IMG/VR virus record: IMGVR_UViG_3300017788_004205
Coordinates: 1 to 64,000 of that record
Length of the DNA stretch: 64,000 bases
Strand: one strand, 5' to 3'
Source of the DNA: a virus
How positions within the stretch are numbered: the stretch's first letter is position 1; every line of letters begins with the position of its first letter. Positions 49,886 through 58,807 of this stretch are shown one piece after another. The notes under the pieces are model-generated. The model searched no databases, was not told the origin of the DNA, and saw nothing but the letters and a program-made list of their open reading frames with translations. Both the position numbers and the translations under genes were made by a program.

Positions 49886-50863
49886 ATGGAAAATAGAAGA
49901 ATACTTACATATGACAAATTCAATTTAAATGAAGTTCTAATAACAGGGCCAGAACAAGCTATTTCTATTATTTCCGCTGAGTCTGATAAGAGTGCTAAAA
50001 AGAGAATAATAAAAGAAATAGCGCAAGAATATTTCTCAGATGATTTGATTTTTGGTAGAACCCAACTTTCTTTGAATTCTCAAAGCCAAGATGTTTCTGT
50101 TTTACAAACAATACTTAAATCTCTCGGGTATTTGAAAAAGCATATAGTAGATGCGAAGATAGACCAAGAAACAATGATTGCAGTCCAATCGTTTGCAAAA
50201 GGTTTCGGGATTTCAGTTGATGTAAATCAGCCAATACCAGCTGATGTTATTAGAATACTAACAGAATTTGATTCTGCAAAGTATGATGAGATAGAAGCAA
50301 AAGAAACTCCTAAAAAAGAAATACAACAACCCTCGACTCCAACAACACTTTCTATCGTTATGCCACAATCTTCTGTTAATAGAGGAGAAGGTGCTAACTA
50401 TGGTGTTAATTTTCCAGACCAAAAATATGAGAATAAATATAAATTCTCCATTCAGTATAGTAAAGCAAAAGATGGTGAAAAAAATGTTTCTCCAAATTTT
50501 AAGGTAAAAGATTTTGCCTGTAAAGATGGCTCCGATGTTATACTTATAAACCCTTATTTAATTGAGCTTCTTGAAAAAATAAGAGCTCATTTTGGAAAGT
50601 CTTTGAACATAAATTCTGGATATAGAACCCCTCCATATAATAGAAAAATAGGAGGCGCTGGTATTTCTCAGCATATGTTTGGAAATGCAGCTGATTTTAG
50701 GATAGATGGAGTAACCCCTCTTCAAATATGTACATGGTTAAATACTTTTCATACAGGAGGCATAGGTCTTTATGTCACAAAAAACTTTACTCATGTAGAT
50801 GTTAGAAATGTTATTGGAACTGAAAAAGCCACATGGTCTAAACCGAAGAGCGTAAAGTTTTAA
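49886..50863 (+). CDS. Tagged peptidoglycan-binding and M15 peptidase paralogue
   Basis: 325 residues from the ATG at 49886 (a TTG 15 bases earlier overlaps the upstream stop). The tag is RILTYDKFNLNE, Y-x-x-F then L-x-E, with predicted cleavage after E16. Residues about 55-130 are PG_binding_1-like (QSQDVSVLQTILKSLGYLK, DQETMIAVQSFAK), paralogous to the preceding protein. The C-terminal domain is another M15-type peptidase: NSGYRTPPYNRKIGGAGISQ, SQHMFGNAADFRIDG with H-x6-D, and FTHVDVRN with H-x-D. I infer a wall-degrading enzyme released from the capsid on infection. Confidence 0.82.
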   Translation: MENRRILTYDKFNLNEVLITGPEQAISIISAESDKSAKKRIIKEIAQEYFSDDLIFGRTQLSLNSQSQDVSVLQTILKSLGYLKKHIVDAKIDQETMIAVQSFAKGFGISVDVNQPIPADVIRILTEFDSAKYDEIEAKETPKKEIQQPSTPTTLSIVMPQSSVNRGEGANYGVNFPDQKYENKYKFSIQYSKAKDGEKNVSPNFKVKDFACKDGSDVILINPYLIELLEKIRAHFGKSLNINSGYRTPPYNRKIGGAGISQHMFGNAADFRIDGVTPLQICTWLNTFHTGGIGLYVTKNFTHVDVRNVIGTEKATWSKPKSVKF

Positions 50864-50880
50864 TAAACAAATAATAATAA

Positions 50881-50889
50881 GATATATAT
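50881..50889 (+). promoter_or_regulatory. Late-type promoter motif (GATATATAT)
   Basis: It overlaps an in-frame ATG at 50888. A TTG at 50915 with AAAGGA upstream is 25 bases after the motif, the usual spacing, so the TTG is the likelier start. Confidence 0.5.
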
Positions 50890-50914
50890 GATACATAACA
50901 TAAAAGGAAATACA

Positions 50915-52141
50915 TTGAATACAGTAGACCCTATACTTTCTTTTAGAGACTTTATTACTTCCCAGAAGAGTCCGATTGGTCATTCTCATACTCTTATTGC
51001 AAATGAGTATATTCCAGTTGCTGAATCACTTTTAGAAAGTACCTTTATTCAATTGAATGAGGCACAAAAATGTATCTTAGAATTCATAAAAGAAAACAAA
51101 TTGAACCCTGAAAAGTGGATTTTGCTAAACGAAGATGATTATTACCAACGAGTTCAAGATTGGTTTAGTGAGAACTTTTTTAATCCTACTGAAAAGATTA
51201 TCAGTGGAGCTATTGAGTGGGTTAAAATATATGGTTCAAATTTGACAAATGCTGTTAGCGCTGTTGTTTCTAAATTTATGGAAAGCGTAAAAAATATTTG
51301 GGAAACAGTAAAAATAGATACAAACTCATGGTATCTTGGAAATAAATCTCTCAAAAGACAAGTTACAATGAGTATAAATCAGCAGTTCGGTGCAGTTGGT
51401 GAGTCATTAAATGAAAACTCTGAGGATTTTATATCGGAACTAACAAAAGAATCAAGTCAGCTTAACAATATGTTTGTAGAATCTGTTAAGAACATAGTAG
51501 AAGGAGAGTCTTTTGCTTCAAAGGTAACCATGTCTATAAATAAAATGCTGAATGAATCTAATAGCTATAATTATTCTTTTAATTCATCTTTGAATGGTAC
51601 AATTTCAGAACTTTTACCTAATGCTATAAAAGAAGGTGTTTTGAATGTAGAGCAATTTCCAATAGCATCTAAAAAAGGAAATATTAAAAGATTTGATGAG
51701 CATAATTCTGTTAATGAAGCATTTGAATTTATTGATAACTTTTTTAACTGGTGTGTATCAAAACTTGAAGTGCTTCCTCCATTTAGTTGGTTGAAAGAAT
51801 GGATGAATGAATTGGAAATTAAAAATAACTTAAACCAAACTCTTGAAGGTGCAAGTGCTTTTTTAACAAAATACTTTGGCATCCCAGGCCCTTATCAGTT
51901 TGAGAAATTAGACCCAATTTATTCTGTTATAATCACAGGATTGATAGACTTTGGTAAATATCAATTAGTCAATAAAGTTCTAACTGCCATTTTACCGTTT
52001 ATACCTATTGTTGGGCCTATTCTTTCGTTTATGCTTACTATTTATGGCTTCTTCATATTAGCTCAAATTATTTTTGAGCTTATTGAAAGTTTTAATGGTG
52101 GTGGAGATGAAACTTCAACTGAACCTCAACCTACAAATTAA
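50915..52141 (+). CDS. Tagged protein with C-terminal membrane segments
   Basis: 408 residues from TTG at 50915 (417 from ATG at 50888). TTG is preferred because the late-type motif overlaps the ATG, AAAGGA lies 6 bases before the TTG, and the resulting N-terminus NTVDPILSFRDFITS puts the F-x-x-F tag near the start. L-x-E sites follow (FIQLNEAQ, ILLNEDD). Two imperfect helical repeats occur (QVTMSINQQFGAVGES; KVTMSINKMLNES). Near the C-terminus two hydrophobic segments (LTAILPFIPIVGPILSFMLT, YGFFILAQIIFELIESF) make a hairpin. I infer a packaged protein that inserts into the host membrane. Confidence 0.68.
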   Translation: MNTVDPILSFRDFITSQKSPIGHSHTLIANEYIPVAESLLESTFIQLNEAQKCILEFIKENKLNPEKWILLNEDDYYQRVQDWFSENFFNPTEKIISGAIEWVKIYGSNLTNAVSAVVSKFMESVKNIWETVKIDTNSWYLGNKSLKRQVTMSINQQFGAVGESLNENSEDFISELTKESSQLNNMFVESVKNIVEGESFASKVTMSINKMLNESNSYNYSFNSSLNGTISELLPNAIKEGVLNVEQFPIASKKGNIKRFDEHNSVNEAFEFIDNFFNWCVSKLEVLPPFSWLKEWMNELEIKNNLNQTLEGASAFLTKYFGIPGPYQFEKLDPIYSVIITGLIDFGKYQLVNKVLTAILPFIPIVGPILSFMLTIYGFFILAQIIFELIESFNGGGDETSTEPQPTN

Positions 52142-52152
52142 TATTTTGATGT

Positions 52153-54093
52153 ATGATTACTAAATTTAACCAATATCAAAAACTTTTAGAAGATGAAATG
52201 ATTCAACCTATGTCTGCTGGTTCAGGTGGAAGTTGGATTGAAAAAGAATCTTTGAATAAAGGAGCCATTTCTGGTTACTTTGCCCGTAAAGCTAAGGCAA
52301 AGGCTGATTCTACTGTTACTACTCCAGAAGTGAAAGATGAAAAAACTGTTGTTGATGTTAAAACAGAAGAACAAATTCAAAACTATAGTCAACTATTAAC
52401 AGATACTCCAATCTTGAATATGTCAGCAAAGGCATATGCAAGTTTGAATGGTTTAACTCAAGATGGTAAAGAACTTGATTTAGAATTAGATGGAGATTTA
52501 ACAGAAGAAAGTGCTATGATTGATATTGCATATAAGTATTATATCAAGAATATCACAGATATTATTATGGATGTGCAAGACGCTCCAACTAATTATATGG
52601 TCGAAGAAGTTAGCCAAGATGTTCTGGTAAAACTAAATAATAACCCTATAACTATCGGGACTTTGATTGGGGGTGCTTTGACAGAATGGTTTGCGTCTAA
52701 GCAACCTATAAATAATTTGAATAGTTCTTTGGAATCGGCATATATTAGTCCAAAAGAAGGGTTGAGAGAATCATTTGGAATAGAAATGTATCCACTGAAT
52801 GAAAATTCTGGAAGAAGTGTAAAATTCATAACAAACCTTGTAAATAAATATCAAAAATTAGAAAAAGGAAGCGGTGTTACATCATCTTTAACTAAAGGTA
52901 AATTCGGTTCTGCTTTTTCTGGTTATACTCCAGTTTCAAGAAAATCTGGAATGAATTTAAGTTCTACTTTAGGTTCAGGTTCAGCTACAATGTCAAATCC
53001 TTCAGTAACAAGAGCTATTAATACTAAGATTCCAAAATCTTTGGATGATGTTAAGGATGTTGCAAATAAATTGTCCGCTGGAGGTAAAACCCCTAAAGCT
53101 GGTTTTTTGAAAGCCGCTGAAAACGCAATCAAGAACAGAACTTCAAACATAAACAGCAAGATACTTTCAGCCAAAAGTTTATTCAAATCGAATGTTATCT
53201 CTAAAACAATTGGACTCGTTTCTCTTTTTTATCTACCGAGCTTTGTTATGAATAAAGTTTTGGGTGAGTGGATGCGCTTTTTTGATTCTCCAAAAACAGG
53301 TGAAGAAAATGCAATAGACTTCTTAATGGCATTTGAAGAAGATATGGTATCAAGAGGATATTCTCCATTCAAAACCTATAATAAGATTTACAAAGATTAT
53401 CAATTTAATATTGATAAATATGGAAATAATTTCAAAGAAATAGTAGTTGGATGGTGTGAAAGTTTATACAATGCTAAAATCATAGATAATCAAATTTTTG
53501 ATATTTGTCAGCGCCAAATAAAAAGTGATGTTTTTGAAATATATATAAAAGAAAGCTCATATATTTCAAAAGAACTTTCTTCTTATTTAGAAAACAAATG
53601 GCAAAACAACATAACATTTCCTACTCCAACTTTAACAACATTTTCTACTATTGTGTTGTTTATTAGTTTATTGGAAAGATTTGAAGACCAATTTTATGAA
53701 GGTAAAATTCCTATTCAATTGCCTAAAGAACTTTCTGATATTAAAAGGTTCGATAAAGATGGAAATGAAAGAAATTATCTAACCATCGGAGATTCTGGTC
53801 AAGATGTTGTTATACTTCAAGATATGCTTAAAATGCTTGGATTGTATAGAGGAGAATCTGACGGAGTATATGATGAAGAAATTTCAAATCTAATTGAGGA
53901 TGTAAAGCAAAGAGCAAAGGTTTCAAACCCTGATGTTATAGTTGATGGTAATGCAGATAATGAAGCATTAGAATACATAGAAAAATTCCTCATTCTTAAA
54001 TCTGAAAAGGTTCAAGGAAATATTGGGGGCAGAATAAGCTCTCAAAAACAAGAACTGCGCTCTCAAGTCGCGAAGTCTCTTGATAATCGATAA
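52153..54093 (+). CDS. Large tagged protein with membrane segments and peptidoglycan-binding-like domain
   Basis: 646 residues. The tag is ITKFNQYQKLLE: F-x-x-Y then L-x-E. Residues about 220-330 are a Ser/Gly-rich low-complexity region. Two hydrophobic segments follow, near 352-370 (KTIGLVSLFYLPSFVMNKVL) and about 495-510 (LTTFSTIVLFISLLERF). The C-terminal domain (LTIGDSGQDVVILQDMLKML, then DEEISNLIEDVKQR) is PG_binding_1-like. The order of hydrophobic helix then peptidoglycan-binding domain matches the A-family proteins at 54118, 56342 and 61099, of which this may be a distant member. Confidence 0.68.
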   Translation: MITKFNQYQKLLEDEMIQPMSAGSGGSWIEKESLNKGAISGYFARKAKAKADSTVTTPEVKDEKTVVDVKTEEQIQNYSQLLTDTPILNMSAKAYASLNGLTQDGKELDLELDGDLTEESAMIDIAYKYYIKNITDIIMDVQDAPTNYMVEEVSQDVLVKLNNNPITIGTLIGGALTEWFASKQPINNLNSSLESAYISPKEGLRESFGIEMYPLNENSGRSVKFITNLVNKYQKLEKGSGVTSSLTKGKFGSAFSGYTPVSRKSGMNLSSTLGSGSATMSNPSVTRAINTKIPKSLDDVKDVANKLSAGGKTPKAGFLKAAENAIKNRTSNINSKILSAKSLFKSNVISKTIGLVSLFYLPSFVMNKVLGEWMRFFDSPKTGEENAIDFLMAFEEDMVSRGYSPFKTYNKIYKDYQFNIDKYGNNFKEIVVGWCESLYNAKIIDNQIFDICQRQIKSDVFEIYIKESSYISKELSSYLENKWQNNITFPTPTLTTFSTIVLFISLLERFEDQFYEGKIPIQLPKELSDIKRFDKDGNERNYLTIGDSGQDVVILQDMLKMLGLYRGESDGVYDEEISNLIEDVKQRAKVSNPDVIVDGNADNEALEYIEKFLILKSEKVQGNIGGRISSQKQELRSQVAKSLDNR

Positions 54094-54117
54094 TAATACA
54101 AAAAAACCAAAAAAGTT

Positions 54118-55572
54118 ATGCTGTTCAAAGGATTTTTACCAAATGTCAATCAGATACAGAAAGTAAATGAAAATGACAACAAAGACTTCTCAAAAGATGT
54201 TCAATTTTACAATGAAAGCTTTGATGGAGGTATTTTTAGAAAAAAAGCACAAGCCACATTAAATGAACTTACCCCTTATAATCTTTTGAGGGGCTTAGAG
54301 ATAGATACAGATTCTAAAGTTTATGCTAAACTTGCAGAAGATATGCCTACTTGTAAAGATGTTTTTGCTGAAAGTTCTGCTGAAAAACCTGTTGTTTCTC
54401 AAATTTTGATTACTCAATTAGATAAAGTTTCTGAAATGATAACACAGGTTAAGTCTGTTAATCCTGATTCTGAAGAATTTGATGCAATAGTATCCGCATC
54501 AAAGGATAAAATTAATATTCAAAAATTAAAAGCTATATTTAAAAGCATAAAGGATTTCGAAGGAGCAAGTGGAAATGTTGATTTTATAACATCACTGATT
54601 GTTGAATTAAAGAAAAAAATGCAAGGAGATAAAACTCCCCTTAAAGCAAAGGTATATGATGTTATAGATTCTAAAAATCTTGAAGAAATTGGATATGAAG
54701 ACATGACTACGAAATCCGTTAATTGGTTATCAGATGGAGGCGATATTGGGACTATGTTGTCTGATATGGATGCTATCCACAGAATAACCGCTTTCTTTGA
54801 GCTTTTAACTCCTCTTTTAAATATTAAAGGATTTGGATATATTCAATACAAAGAGAATAATGTTTACGATTATTTGAAATCTGGTTTAGACCTTGTAAAT
54901 ATTCTTTTAAACATCAAACTACCAGAAACAAGTTTTCAACAATATTCGGATTTGATTAAAGATATTGGTGCTAAAATTATAGCACCTGAAATAGATTTGC
55001 TTACAAGTAAATATGCAAAAAGCATTTATTTCCCAACTATTCAAACTCTTTATGTTTCTCTTTTATCTCTCTATACATTGAAAGTTATTAGTTCAAGTAT
55101 AACTTCTGTTGAAAAGAAAGAAGAAATAGCAAAAAAGGAAGAGGAAACAAAGAAAGCTGAGATGGCTAAAGAAGTTACTGCAAGCCAAGTTAACAGTAGC
55201 ATTAAAGCAATAGATACCTTGGATAAATCTGGATTCTTTACAAGTAAAAAAATATTTTACACTACACCAAAGAAAAAATATACTCCAGAAGAAAAGAAAA
55301 TGATTCCACAAATAAAGGAGTTTGTTACTACTCTCGGTTTAGTAAAAGACGCTGATGATAGTTGGAAAAAGGAAGAAAAATTCGATTCAATTCTTTCAGA
55401 TGCAGTTAAGAATTTCCAAGGTTCTATTCAAATAGATAAAAAAATATTAGCTGTTGATGGTAAAATAGGGCCAAACACAAGAAATGCAATGTTGGCTTAT
55501 TTAGAAGCTCTTAAGATGAAAACGGGAGTTGTTGCTTCCACTGATGTAAAAAAAACTAATCAGAGTACCTAA
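54118..55572 (+). CDS. A-family tagged protein: membrane helix and C-terminal peptidoglycan-binding-like domain
   Basis: 484 residues. The N-terminus lacks the aromatic pair but has VNQIQKVNE and further N-E sites (VQFYNESF, ATLNELTP). A central helical region includes DIGTMLSDMDAIHRITAFFELL, comparable to the same position in the 56342 and 61099 proteins. The hydrophobic segment FPTIQTLYVSLLSLYTLKVIS lies near residue 305-325, then a charged helix (KKEEIAKKEEETKKAEMAKE) and a PG_binding_1-like domain (MIPQIKEFVTTLGLV, FDSILSDAVKNFQ, DGKIGPNTRNAM). I infer a protein anchored in the inner membrane with its peptidoglycan domain in the wall. Confidence 0.68.
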   Translation: MLFKGFLPNVNQIQKVNENDNKDFSKDVQFYNESFDGGIFRKKAQATLNELTPYNLLRGLEIDTDSKVYAKLAEDMPTCKDVFAESSAEKPVVSQILITQLDKVSEMITQVKSVNPDSEEFDAIVSASKDKINIQKLKAIFKSIKDFEGASGNVDFITSLIVELKKKMQGDKTPLKAKVYDVIDSKNLEEIGYEDMTTKSVNWLSDGGDIGTMLSDMDAIHRITAFFELLTPLLNIKGFGYIQYKENNVYDYLKSGLDLVNILLNIKLPETSFQQYSDLIKDIGAKIIAPEIDLLTSKYAKSIYFPTIQTLYVSLLSLYTLKVISSSITSVEKKEEIAKKEEETKKAEMAKEVTASQVNSSIKAIDTLDKSGFFTSKKIFYTTPKKKYTPEEKKMIPQIKEFVTTLGLVKDADDSWKKEEKFDSILSDAVKNFQGSIQIDKKILAVDGKIGPNTRNAMLAYLEALKMKTGVVASTDVKKTNQST

Positions 55573-55602
55573 TCTCTAATAAAGAATTTTAAGAGAAGGT
55601 TA

Positions 55603-55630
55603 GCGGGTGTGTTTTACAACACATTTTAAA
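55603..55630 (+). other. Small hairpin in the 78-base gap before the ankyrin gene
   Basis: TGTGTT, loop TTAC, AACACA: 6-bp perfect stem followed by TTTTAAATT. Possibly a weak terminator; no recognisable promoter motif is seen in the gap. Confidence 0.4.
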
Positions 55631-55650
55631 TTAAAAAAACAAAAAGACAA

Positions 55651-56274
55651 ATGAAAATTCGCAATTTCAACGACTTTATATTAAATGAACAATCACTTTT
55701 TGAAGAAGGTGTTAAATCATCTAATCCTGAATTAACATCTAAGTTAGTTCAACTATTGGATGAAAAAAGTGAAGATGTAAATACAATCAAAGGATTGATT
55801 AACAGAGGTGCTGATATTAACGCAGTTGATACAGAAAAAGGAGCGAGCGTTCTTCATTTTGCGGCTATGCTGAACAGTGTAGATTTGGTGGACTTTTGCT
55901 TGAAAAAGGGAATCCCTGTTGATGTTAAAAGTAAAGCTAAAGCCACGCCTCTTCATTGGGCATGCACCAATAAAGCTTTAGAAGCTGTTCAATTCCTTAT
56001 AAAAAATGGAGCAGATGTAGAGGCTGTAGATGAAAATGGGATGACAGCATTGCATCATGCTTCTTATACGAATTCGATTGCAGTTGCAAAATATCTTGTT
56101 TCAATTGGAGCAAATCCAAATGCGGAAGATAAAAATGGTAAAACTCCTATTGAATTAGCAATGGAAGAAAAAGCAAAAGGGACCGTTAAAGCCCTTTCTT
56201 CTTCTGTTGATTTTTCTAACTTTGAATTTGAAGGAAAAGTTTATGATTTTTCAAAACTTATACCTCAAACTTAA
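55651..56274 (+). CDS. Tagged ankyrin-repeat protein
   Basis: 207 residues. The tag is textbook for the window: IRNFNDFILNE, F-x-x-F then L-x-E. Residues about 45-175 are four ankyrin repeats: NRGADINAVDTEKGASVLHFAA, KKGIPVDVKSKAKATPLHWAC, KNGADVEAVDENGMTALHHAS and SIGANPNAEDKNGKTPIELAM. The C-terminus (FEFEGKVYDFSKLIP) is a short added segment. Ankyrin repeats bind other proteins. With a capsid tag, this protein would enter the host with the DNA and could bind a host factor or defence protein; the target is unknown. Confidence 0.85.
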   Translation: MKIRNFNDFILNEQSLFEEGVKSSNPELTSKLVQLLDEKSEDVNTIKGLINRGADINAVDTEKGASVLHFAAMLNSVDLVDFCLKKGIPVDVKSKAKATPLHWACTNKALEAVQFLIKNGADVEAVDENGMTALHHASYTNSIAVAKYLVSIGANPNAEDKNGKTPIELAMEEKAKGTVKALSSSVDFSNFEFEGKVYDFSKLIPQT

Positions 56275-56306
56275 TGCTTAAAATTGAAAAAGGAATTTCA
56301 ATTTTC

Positions 56307-56316
56307 GATATATACT
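56307..56316 (+). promoter_or_regulatory. Late-type promoter motif (GATATATACT)
   Basis: Close copy, 26 bases before the ATG at 56342. Confidence 0.55.
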
Positions 56317-56341
56317 AAGAGATAAAAAATACAAGTAAATC

Positions 56342-57829
56342 ATGCTATTTAGAAACTTAAATTTTGACAAAAAAGCCCAAAATATATCAGAAGGAAATTT
56401 TATTTCTGCTGATTTTCTGGGGATTTTTGATAGTGATGCAAAATCTAAACTCGCAAATCTTACAATAGATAAGATGTTTGAGGGGTTAGATTTAGAAAAA
56501 AGTGCAGAATTGCATGATTTTATTGAAGCATACGCCCCTTCTTTGAAAGCACAGCCTGCTACAAGCACAACTCCTTCTATAACCGATGCTATGGGATTGC
56601 AAAATTCTAAAAAAAGTGTTTTCGAGCTTATTAACTCTCAATTACACTATATGCAATTAAGATTAGAAGGTGTAGAAAGGGAACTTGATAAATTTTACAA
56701 AGACATTGAAACAGCTTATAGTAAAACAATATCCAAAGAAGAATTAGAAGGTTCTGTATCTGGTTTTACAAGCCCAGAAAATATAGCATCTATAATACCT
56801 AAGATTAATTCTATTGTAGAAGAAGCGATAAAAACAGGTCTTGTAAATTTTGAAAATTCAAGCACAAAGCAAGCATTTTTAACTCTGCATAAGTTAAAAA
56901 TTAGCAGTTATATTTTTGCATTAAGAGAGAATATATTAAATGATGCTAAAAATGTTAGCATTTTACCACTATACAGAAAAATAGATTCTCTTGATTTAGA
57001 AGAAATCACAGCAGAAAACGCGATGCTTTCTGAAATAAAGTCTTATATGGACAATCCTCTTGATATATCGGGGATGTATAAATCATTTGACCCAATCGCA
57101 AGAATTTCAGCTTTCTTGGAAGAATCGTTGATGCAATACGAATATGGTATTGACTTGAGGAAAACATTTGGCTCGAATTATACGGAAACATTCAATAATT
57201 CAGAGGCATTGTCAACAGGAGTTTTAAGAAAGTTTGTGAAGACAATAGATATTAGTGTTTTTGAGCCATTACAAGAACTCTTGTATGATGTTGCTCTTAC
57301 ACTTATCCAAAGAGTTTATGCCCAAAATACTGATGAAGATGATAAGAATATATTTGTTCCTTCTCTTCAGTTCATGTATCTTTCTATGATTTCTCTTCTT
57401 GCATTTAAGCTTATTGATTATAATCTTAAAGTTAAAACAGCTTCTATCCAAAGAGAAGAAAGAATCAAAGCTGAACAACAAGCGGCAGTTGTTGAAGACA
57501 AGAAATCAAGAGCGATGAAATTATATGATACATACAAGCAATTGAATGCTTTGAACTTCTTCAAAAAGGGCGGTCTTGTTTACAAGAAAGAATCAAATAG
57601 AATGCTTCCAGAGATTGTTAAGTTGATTAATAACTTCTTTGTTTATGCAGGAGACCTTGATAAATCTAAATTAGATAGTCCTACTTTTGATGATATGACT
57701 TATCAAGCTGTGTTGAAGTTTCAAACAGAAACTGAATGCAATCTCAAAGACGGCAAAATAGGAAATGAAACAAGAGGAAGAATGCAGGGAATTGCAGAAG
57801 CAACAGCATCATCTTATAGCATTGTGTAA
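56342..57829 (+). CDS. A-family tagged protein: membrane helix and peptidoglycan-binding-like domain
   Basis: 495 residues, clear paralogue of the protein at 61099. Shared N-terminus: I-S-E (likely cleavage after E17) then GNFISADFLGIFDSDAKSKL and LTIDKMFEGLDLE. Shared centre: NVSILPLYRKIDSLDLEEIT and SFDPIARISAFLEESLMQYEYG. Shared hydrophobic segment: KNIFVPSLQFMYLSMISLLA with FKLIDYNLKV, near residues 337-365, then a charged helix and a PG_binding_1-like end (MLPEIVKLINNFF, YQAVLKFQTE, DGKIGNETR). It has its own late-type motif. Inferred packaged protein, membrane-inserted with a wall-binding tail. Confidence 0.7.
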   Translation: MLFRNLNFDKKAQNISEGNFISADFLGIFDSDAKSKLANLTIDKMFEGLDLEKSAELHDFIEAYAPSLKAQPATSTTPSITDAMGLQNSKKSVFELINSQLHYMQLRLEGVERELDKFYKDIETAYSKTISKEELEGSVSGFTSPENIASIIPKINSIVEEAIKTGLVNFENSSTKQAFLTLHKLKISSYIFALRENILNDAKNVSILPLYRKIDSLDLEEITAENAMLSEIKSYMDNPLDISGMYKSFDPIARISAFLEESLMQYEYGIDLRKTFGSNYTETFNNSEALSTGVLRKFVKTIDISVFEPLQELLYDVALTLIQRVYAQNTDEDDKNIFVPSLQFMYLSMISLLAFKLIDYNLKVKTASIQREERIKAEQQAAVVEDKKSRAMKLYDTYKQLNALNFFKKGGLVYKKESNRMLPEIVKLINNFFVYAGDLDKSKLDSPTFDDMTYQAVLKFQTETECNLKDGKIGNETRGRMQGIAEATASSYSIV

Positions 57830-57862
57830 TTCTCAAATATCCAGAAAAAAATAAATAGTCTT

Positions 57863-58780
57863 ATGGAAAATAAAGTATTTAAATATCTGAATTTTATAGA
57901 ACCTAAGGAACCATCAAGTATATCATTTTATGATAATCTCAATGAGTCCAATATTTATAATACAGAATCCTATAAATGGGCATATAAAGATATTAATTTA
58001 GAAAATTTTGATACAAAATACACCAGTATTTTCTACAATTCCCTTTCTAAGCTCCTCTACGGTGAGTCTGGTAAACCAGAAGAGCCTAAATTCGGGCCAG
58101 GGTATGAACAGAGTAAGTCTAAATTGGAAAAAACACAAAAGCTTTTTTCTCTTATATGGAACAATGCAAAAAGCGCAATCAATAAACTTTTACAGGATAA
58201 TAAAACTATTTTTCCTAAAAGTATAATAGATGAAATTAGCAAATTAGAATATAATTTACCAAAAGATTTTACAAGTTCGGATTATATATTCGATAGACTT
58301 AAAAATAATAATCTGGATGGTTTCCCAGAAAACTTAAAGTCTAAAATTAACAAAATTCAGATAAATACTAATGAACTGAAAAATTATTCTATTGGTATTT
58401 ATGAATCAGTTACAAATAGCAATAAAGATAATTTTAACAAAAATATATCAACAACATTAGGCAATGACGTTAAGAATATAGTAGAAAAGTTGAAGAAAGT
58501 CTATTTTCCAAATCTTCAAAATTACTCTTCGATAGAAAGTGAAATGAAGGATACTTTCTCATCATTATATGTTGATTGTTACCTTTATACTTTATCAAAC
58601 TCTATCTTCAATTATAAGAAAGGTTCTTCTGATATCGTTAAAAAACAAGATGCTTCTACTGAAGTTAAAAAAACAGTTTCGCGTAAGTCGAGTGGAGCAA
58701 CTAAAAGAGAACAAGCATCTTCTAAACAATTATCAAAGGATGATTGGACAAATATATTGAAGAAAAGGGGATTACTTTAA
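57863..58780 (+). CDS. Tagged helical protein of the array
   Basis: 305 residues. The N-terminus VFKYLNFIEPKE has F-x-Y and aromatic residues, with a stronger L-x-E at DNLNESN near residue 30. Residues about 50-110 (SIFYNSLSKLLYGESGKPEEPKFG) align in style with the LNTVIYGTSDKQKNTGSPVD region of the 58808 protein, suggesting distant relation to the B family. Mostly helical; no membrane segment and no wall-binding domain. The C-terminus is basic and Ser-rich (TVSRKSSGATKREQASSKQ). Function unknown. Confidence 0.62.
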   Translation: MENKVFKYLNFIEPKEPSSISFYDNLNESNIYNTESYKWAYKDINLENFDTKYTSIFYNSLSKLLYGESGKPEEPKFGPGYEQSKSKLEKTQKLFSLIWNNAKSAINKLLQDNKTIFPKSIIDEISKLEYNLPKDFTSSDYIFDRLKNNNLDGFPENLKSKINKIQINTNELKNYSIGIYESVTNSNKDNFNKNISTTLGNDVKNIVEKLKKVYFPNLQNYSSIESEMKDTFSSLYVDCYLYTLSNSIFNYKKGSSDIVKKQDASTEVKKTVSRKSSGATKREQASSKQLSKDDWTNILKKRGLL

Positions 58781-58807
58781 TTCAAAAATTAAAAATAAAA
58801 AAATATC

